Both the position numbers and the translations under genes were made by a program. The notes beneath the pieces are model-generated. The model was given only the letters and a program-made list of their open reading frames with translations. It was not told the DNA's origin and did no database searches. Shown piece by piece: positions 61,901-64,000 of a stretch of 64,000 nt of DNA. How positions within the stretch are numbered: position 1 is the first letter of the stretch; each line of letters starts with the position of its first letter. Source of the DNA: Paraescarpia echinospica (lineage: Eukaryota > Annelida > Polychaeta > Sabellida > Siboglinidae); the NCBI GenBank assembly GCA_020002185.1, contig CM034543.1, positions 5,352,531 through 5,416,530 of the forward strand, in the 5' to 3' direction.

Positions 61901-63622
61901 ATAATTTGTGAATAAATAGATATTAGAAATATATGAGGCTCCAAAGGAAGCTACAAGTCTGTTTTATTGTGATGAATGACTTAATGTTATCATTGGACAC
62001 ATCTTTTTATGTGACCACACTAATCCAGTTTATGATTCGTGCAGTATCATGTAGGCAACCTTTACACAGATTTGTCCCGTATCAACGTTTATCACGATTG
62101 GGCTGCTTATCAATGTTCATATGCAGTGATTGGTGGAACTTTGAAAAATGAAGAAAGTGCTACATAACTCCACTAACTGATTGTCGTATTTGACAGTGAG
62201 CCAAAGGGAATGTGCTACATTGAAACAGCGAATTTGGATGGAGAAACAAATCTGAAGATCCGGCAGGTTTGTCAACAGCTTTTCTCCGTCCTATCAGTGA
62301 GACTTCATCTCAGCGTCACTTGGCATCTCATCTCAAAACAAATAAATTAATATAATTTAATGCACACGTGTTTGTGTTGACATTGTCCCTCTGACCACCA
62401 CATGTTTGTGTTGACCGTGTGTTGTGTTGACCGTGCGTTTGTGTTGACCGTGCGTTTGTGTTGACTGTGCGTTTGTGTTGACCGTGCATTTGTGTTGTCC
62501 GTGTGTTTGTGTTGACCGTGTGTTTGTGTTGACCGTGCGTTTGTGTTGACTGTGCGTTTGTGTTGACCGTTGCGTTTGTGTTGACCGTGCGTTTGTGTTG
62601 ACCGTGTGTTTGTGTTGACCGTGTGTTTGTGTTGACCGTGTGTTTGTGTAGACTGTGCATTTGTGATGACCATGTGTTTGTGTTGACTATTCGTTTGTGT
62701 TGACTGTGCATTTGTGTTGACCTTGTGTTTGTGTTGTCCTTGTGTTTGTGATGACCGTGTGTTTGTGTTGACCGTGTGTTTGTGATGACCTTGTGTTTGT
62801 GTTGACTATGTGTTTGTGATGACCTTGTGTTTGTGTTGACTATGTGTTTGTGATGACCGTGTGTTTGTGTTGACTATGTGTTTGTGATGACCTTGTGTTT
62901 GTGTTGACCATGTGTTTGTAATGACCGTGTCTTTGTGTTGACCGTGTCTTTGTGATGACCGTGTATTTGTGTTGACCGTGTCTTTGTGTTGACCGTGTGC
63001 ATGTGTTTGTGATGACCGTGTGTTTATGTTGTCCATGCGTTTGTGTTGACCGTGCATTTGTGTTGACCGTGTGTTTGTGTTGACCTTGTGTTTGTGCTGA
63101 CCATGTGTTTGTGATGACCGTGTGTTTGTGCTGACCATGTGTTTGTGCTGACTGTGTGTTTGTGATGACCATATGTTTGTGTTGACCGTGTGTTTGTGTT
63201 GTCTTTGCGTTTGTGTTGACCGTGCATTTGTGTTGACTGTGCATTTGTGTTGACCATGTGTTTGTGATGTCCGTGTATTTGTGATGACCGTGTGTTTGTG
63301 TTGTCCTTGTGTTTGTGTTGACCATGTGTTTGTGTTGACCGTGTATTTGTGTTGACCGTTTGTTTGTGTTGACCGTGTGTTTGCGATGACCATGTGTTTG
63401 TGATGACCGTGTGTTTGTGATGACCGAGTGTTTGTGTTGACCGTGTGTTTGTGATGACCGTGTGTTTGTGTTGACCGTGTGTTTGTGTTGACAGGGTGTC
63501 CCTATGACAGCTGGGGTGCTCACACATACCGAGCTGCTTGAAATGTCTGGTTTAGTGGAGTGTGAAGTCCCCAACCGACACCTCTACAACTTTGCTGGCA
63601 CGCTTCATCTGACAAAAGAAAG
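52857..63622 (+). CDS. ATP8A: P4-ATPase phospholipid flippase, ATP8A-like, N-terminal exons
   Basis: Seven + strand exons join with consistent phases: 52857-52986, 59055-59154, 59945-60043, 60820-60865, 61274-61388, 62197-62266 and 63495-63622. The product covers the cytosolic N-terminus, TM1-TM2 and the start of the actuator domain. Diagnostic motifs: [56 protein letters not shown], and [12 protein letters not shown] with the DGET dephosphorylation motif. [14 protein letters not shown] and KEIIED favour ATP8A over ATP8B. ATP8A pumps aminophospholipids such as phosphatidylserine to the cytosolic leaflet, with a CDC50 partner. The catalytic DKTGT exon lies beyond the right edge. The start is uncertain: ATG 52868 is in frame in the first recognised exon, but that exon also follows a plausible acceptor. 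Confidence 0.93.
52987..53425 (+). repeat. 22-bp minisatellite starting at the exon A splice donor
   Basis: About 20 units around AGTGGTGCATCAGTGTGGTG, with GTTCCA and GTAGTGCA variants. The intron's first bases, GTGAGTGGTGCATCTGTGTG, are themselves a unit. Confidence 0.93.
53503..55347 (-). repeat. 66-bp minisatellite, about 28 copies
   Basis: The unit includes CATTGTAAACAACCGTTGTA and GTTGTTGACATGTTTTACAG. Because the period is 22 codons, one minus-strand frame stays open for 641 codons (repeat of [13 protein letters not shown] and LQRLFTM). Variation among units is mostly CpG-type transitions that change amino acids, so no coding constraint is seen. It lies in the first recognised P4-ATPase intron. 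Confidence 0.95.
55735..55775 (-). mobile_element. SINE family 2, 3' tail fragment
   Basis: On the minus strand GTGTAAAGCGCTTTGAGAAG and a TATAAGAA end resemble the tails at 52.5 and 61.8 kb. Confidence 0.5.
55768..56123 (+). repeat. 178-bp tandem duplication
   Basis: Two nearly identical units, starting GCTTTACACTGAAAGCTACC at 55768 and 55946. Confidence 0.95.
56124..59054. other. Intron DNA of the P4-ATPase gene; AT repeat only
   Basis: No further exon is required, because exon A joins exon B in phase with conserved residues on both sides. A (TATA)n run lies at about 56851-56899. Confidence 0.5.
59055..59154 (+). CDS. ATP8A: ATP8A-like exon B (TM1)
   Basis: Acceptor TACCTTGCAG|, donor ATGCAG|GTGAGG. 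It encodes [18 protein letters not shown] and [15 protein letters not shown], the entry to TM1. Confidence 0.95.
59945..60043 (+). CDS. ATP8A: ATP8A-like exon C (TM1-TM2)
   Basis: Acceptor TGATTGCAG|, donor GATGTG|GTGAGT. It encodes [20 protein letters not shown] and [13 protein letters not shown], in phase 0 at both ends. Confidence 0.95.
60820..60865 (+). CDS. ATP8A: ATP8A-like exon D (cytosolic, 46 bp)
   Basis: A micro-exon between ATTTTGTAG| and AAAG|GTGAGT, encoding [15 protein letters not shown]. It matches KRHKADNAVNK of ATP8A. Confidence 0.93.
60880..61100 (-). mobile_element. CR1-related LINE 3' fragment
   Basis: The + strand reads TTTAACAAGAGATTTATCAA, TTGCCACCCAGA and CTTTGGCTTATCAAGAGTC, the inverted 3' end of CR1 with a diverged AGATTTATCA repeat. 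It is intronic, 15 bp after the donor of exon D. Confidence 0.75.
61274..61388 (+). CDS. ATP8A: ATP8A-like exon E (actuator start)
   Basis: Acceptor GGTTGTAG|, donor TCAAG|GTAAGA. It encodes [20 protein letters not shown], then [18 protein letters not shown]. Confidence 0.93.
61660..61805 (+). mobile_element. SINE family 2, 3' half
   Basis: CCCAGAGAAATCAAGATGG, GTAAAGTGTAAAGTGCTTTG and ATACTGCGCTATATAAGAAG match the 3' half of the 52.5-kb SINE in sense orientation. Confidence 0.8.
62197..62266 (+). CDS. ATP8A: ATP8A-like exon F (DGET motif)
   Basis: Acceptor ATTTGACAG|, donor CGGCAG|GTTTGT. It encodes [20 protein letters not shown] then IRQ. DGET is the P4-ATPase actuator motif needed for dephosphorylation. 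Confidence 0.97.
62363..63494 (+). repeat. 17-bp minisatellite ending at the exon G acceptor
   Basis: About 66 units of GTGTTTGTGTTGACCGT with GATGACC and CTGACC variants. The last unit supplies TTGACAG, the splice acceptor. Thr/Gln/His/Asn-rich ORFs on the minus strand are artefacts of the repeat. Confidence 0.97.
63495..63622 (+). CDS. ATP8A: ATP8A-like exon G
   Basis: Acceptor GTTGACAG|, donor GAAAG|GTACCC, phase 2. It encodes [20 protein letters not shown] and [19 protein letters not shown], matching I-E-C-E-S-P-N-R-H-L-Y-D-F of ATP8A. Confidence 0.95.
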
Positions 63623-63654
63623 GTACCCAAATGTTTAGTATCACCTGTGTGCAA

Positions 63655-64000
63655 GTAACCCCCAGTAGTGCATTGCAGGTTAACCCTCAGTAGTGTATTG
63701 CAGGTTAACCCCCAGTAGTGTATTGAAGATTAACTCCCAGTAGTGTATTGTAGGTTAACCCCTAGTAGTGCATTGCAGGTTAACCCTCAGTAGTGTATTG
63801 CAGGTAAACCCCCAGTAGTGTATTGCAGGTTAACCCCCAGTAGTGTATTGCAGGTTAACCCTCAGTAGTGTATTGCAGGTAAACCCCCAGTAGTGTATTG
63901 CAGGTTAACCCCCAGTAGTGTATTGAAGATTAACTCCCAGTAGTGTATTGAAGGTTAACCCCAGTAGTGTATTGAAGGTTAACCCCCAGTAGTGTATTGA
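63655..64000 (+). repeat. 25-bp minisatellite, about 14 units, running off the window
   Basis: The unit is GTTAACCCCCAGTAGTGTAT plus TGCAG. It begins about 35 bp after the exon G donor. Each unit contains TGCAG|GTTAAC, which resembles both an acceptor and a donor. Confidence 0.95.

Noticed and set aside
62328..63574. Thr/Gln/His/Asn-rich minus-strand ORFs up to 244 codons
   Set aside because: They are produced by the 17-bp minisatellite, which stays open in all three frames of the minus strand; no start or splice context.

Overview
This window is animal (metazoan) nuclear DNA. It has spliced genes with GT-AG introns, about eight pieces of one CR1-like non-LTR retrotransposon family, fragments of Jockey-like and RTE-like LINEs, tRNA-derived SINEs, a decayed Merlin-type DNA transposon, a MITE-like pair and many micro- and minisatellites. 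The mixture fits a marine invertebrate, but the sequence alone does not fix the phylum. One run of exactly 1,000 Ns (48001-49000) is an assembly gap.

Layout. 1-6 kb: a possible first exon (35-128), an old CR1 3' fragment (1338-2482), a 22-bp minisatellite (3078-3541) and an LTR-like stretch. 6.1-10.4 kb: the most complete CR1 copy on the + strand, with an intact ORF1 (zinc motif, basic linker, SGNH esterase) and an ORF2 (endonuclease plus reverse transcriptase) carrying a few frameshifts. 10.4-12 kb: two exons of a minus-strand FG-GAP gene resembling DEX1. 13-24 kb: tandem and inverted repeats, two 457-bp MITE-like copies and a Merlin transposase pseudogene. 26.7-36.3 kb: nested LINEs (CR1 inside a Jockey-like element), RTE remnants, a SINE and a candidate first exon on the minus strand. 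37-39.3 kb: an array of about 18 tandem palindromes flanked by an inverted repeat. 40.4-42.3 kb: a two-exon gene for a 95-residue secreted cysteine-rich peptide. 43.3-49.6 kb: microsatellites, then two CR1 copies facing each other across the gap. 52.9-63.6 kb: seven in-phase exons of a + strand ATP8A-type P4-ATPase, the N-terminal part of the gene, which continues past the right edge.

The most unusual signals are four. First, a canonical -1 frameshift heptamer (U UUA AAC) lies directly before the CR1 ORF1 stop codon in all three copies that cover it, with ORF2 open in the -1 frame and lacking an AUG before its endonuclease. Second, a conserved hairpin lies at the 3' end of CR1, with compensatory changes between copies, directly before TTGTTAAATC repeats. 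Third, three different minisatellites touch or nearly touch splice sites of the P4-ATPase gene. Fourth, there is the palindrome array at 38 kb. The named genes show no functional link to one another; most of the window is intronic or intergenic repeat.
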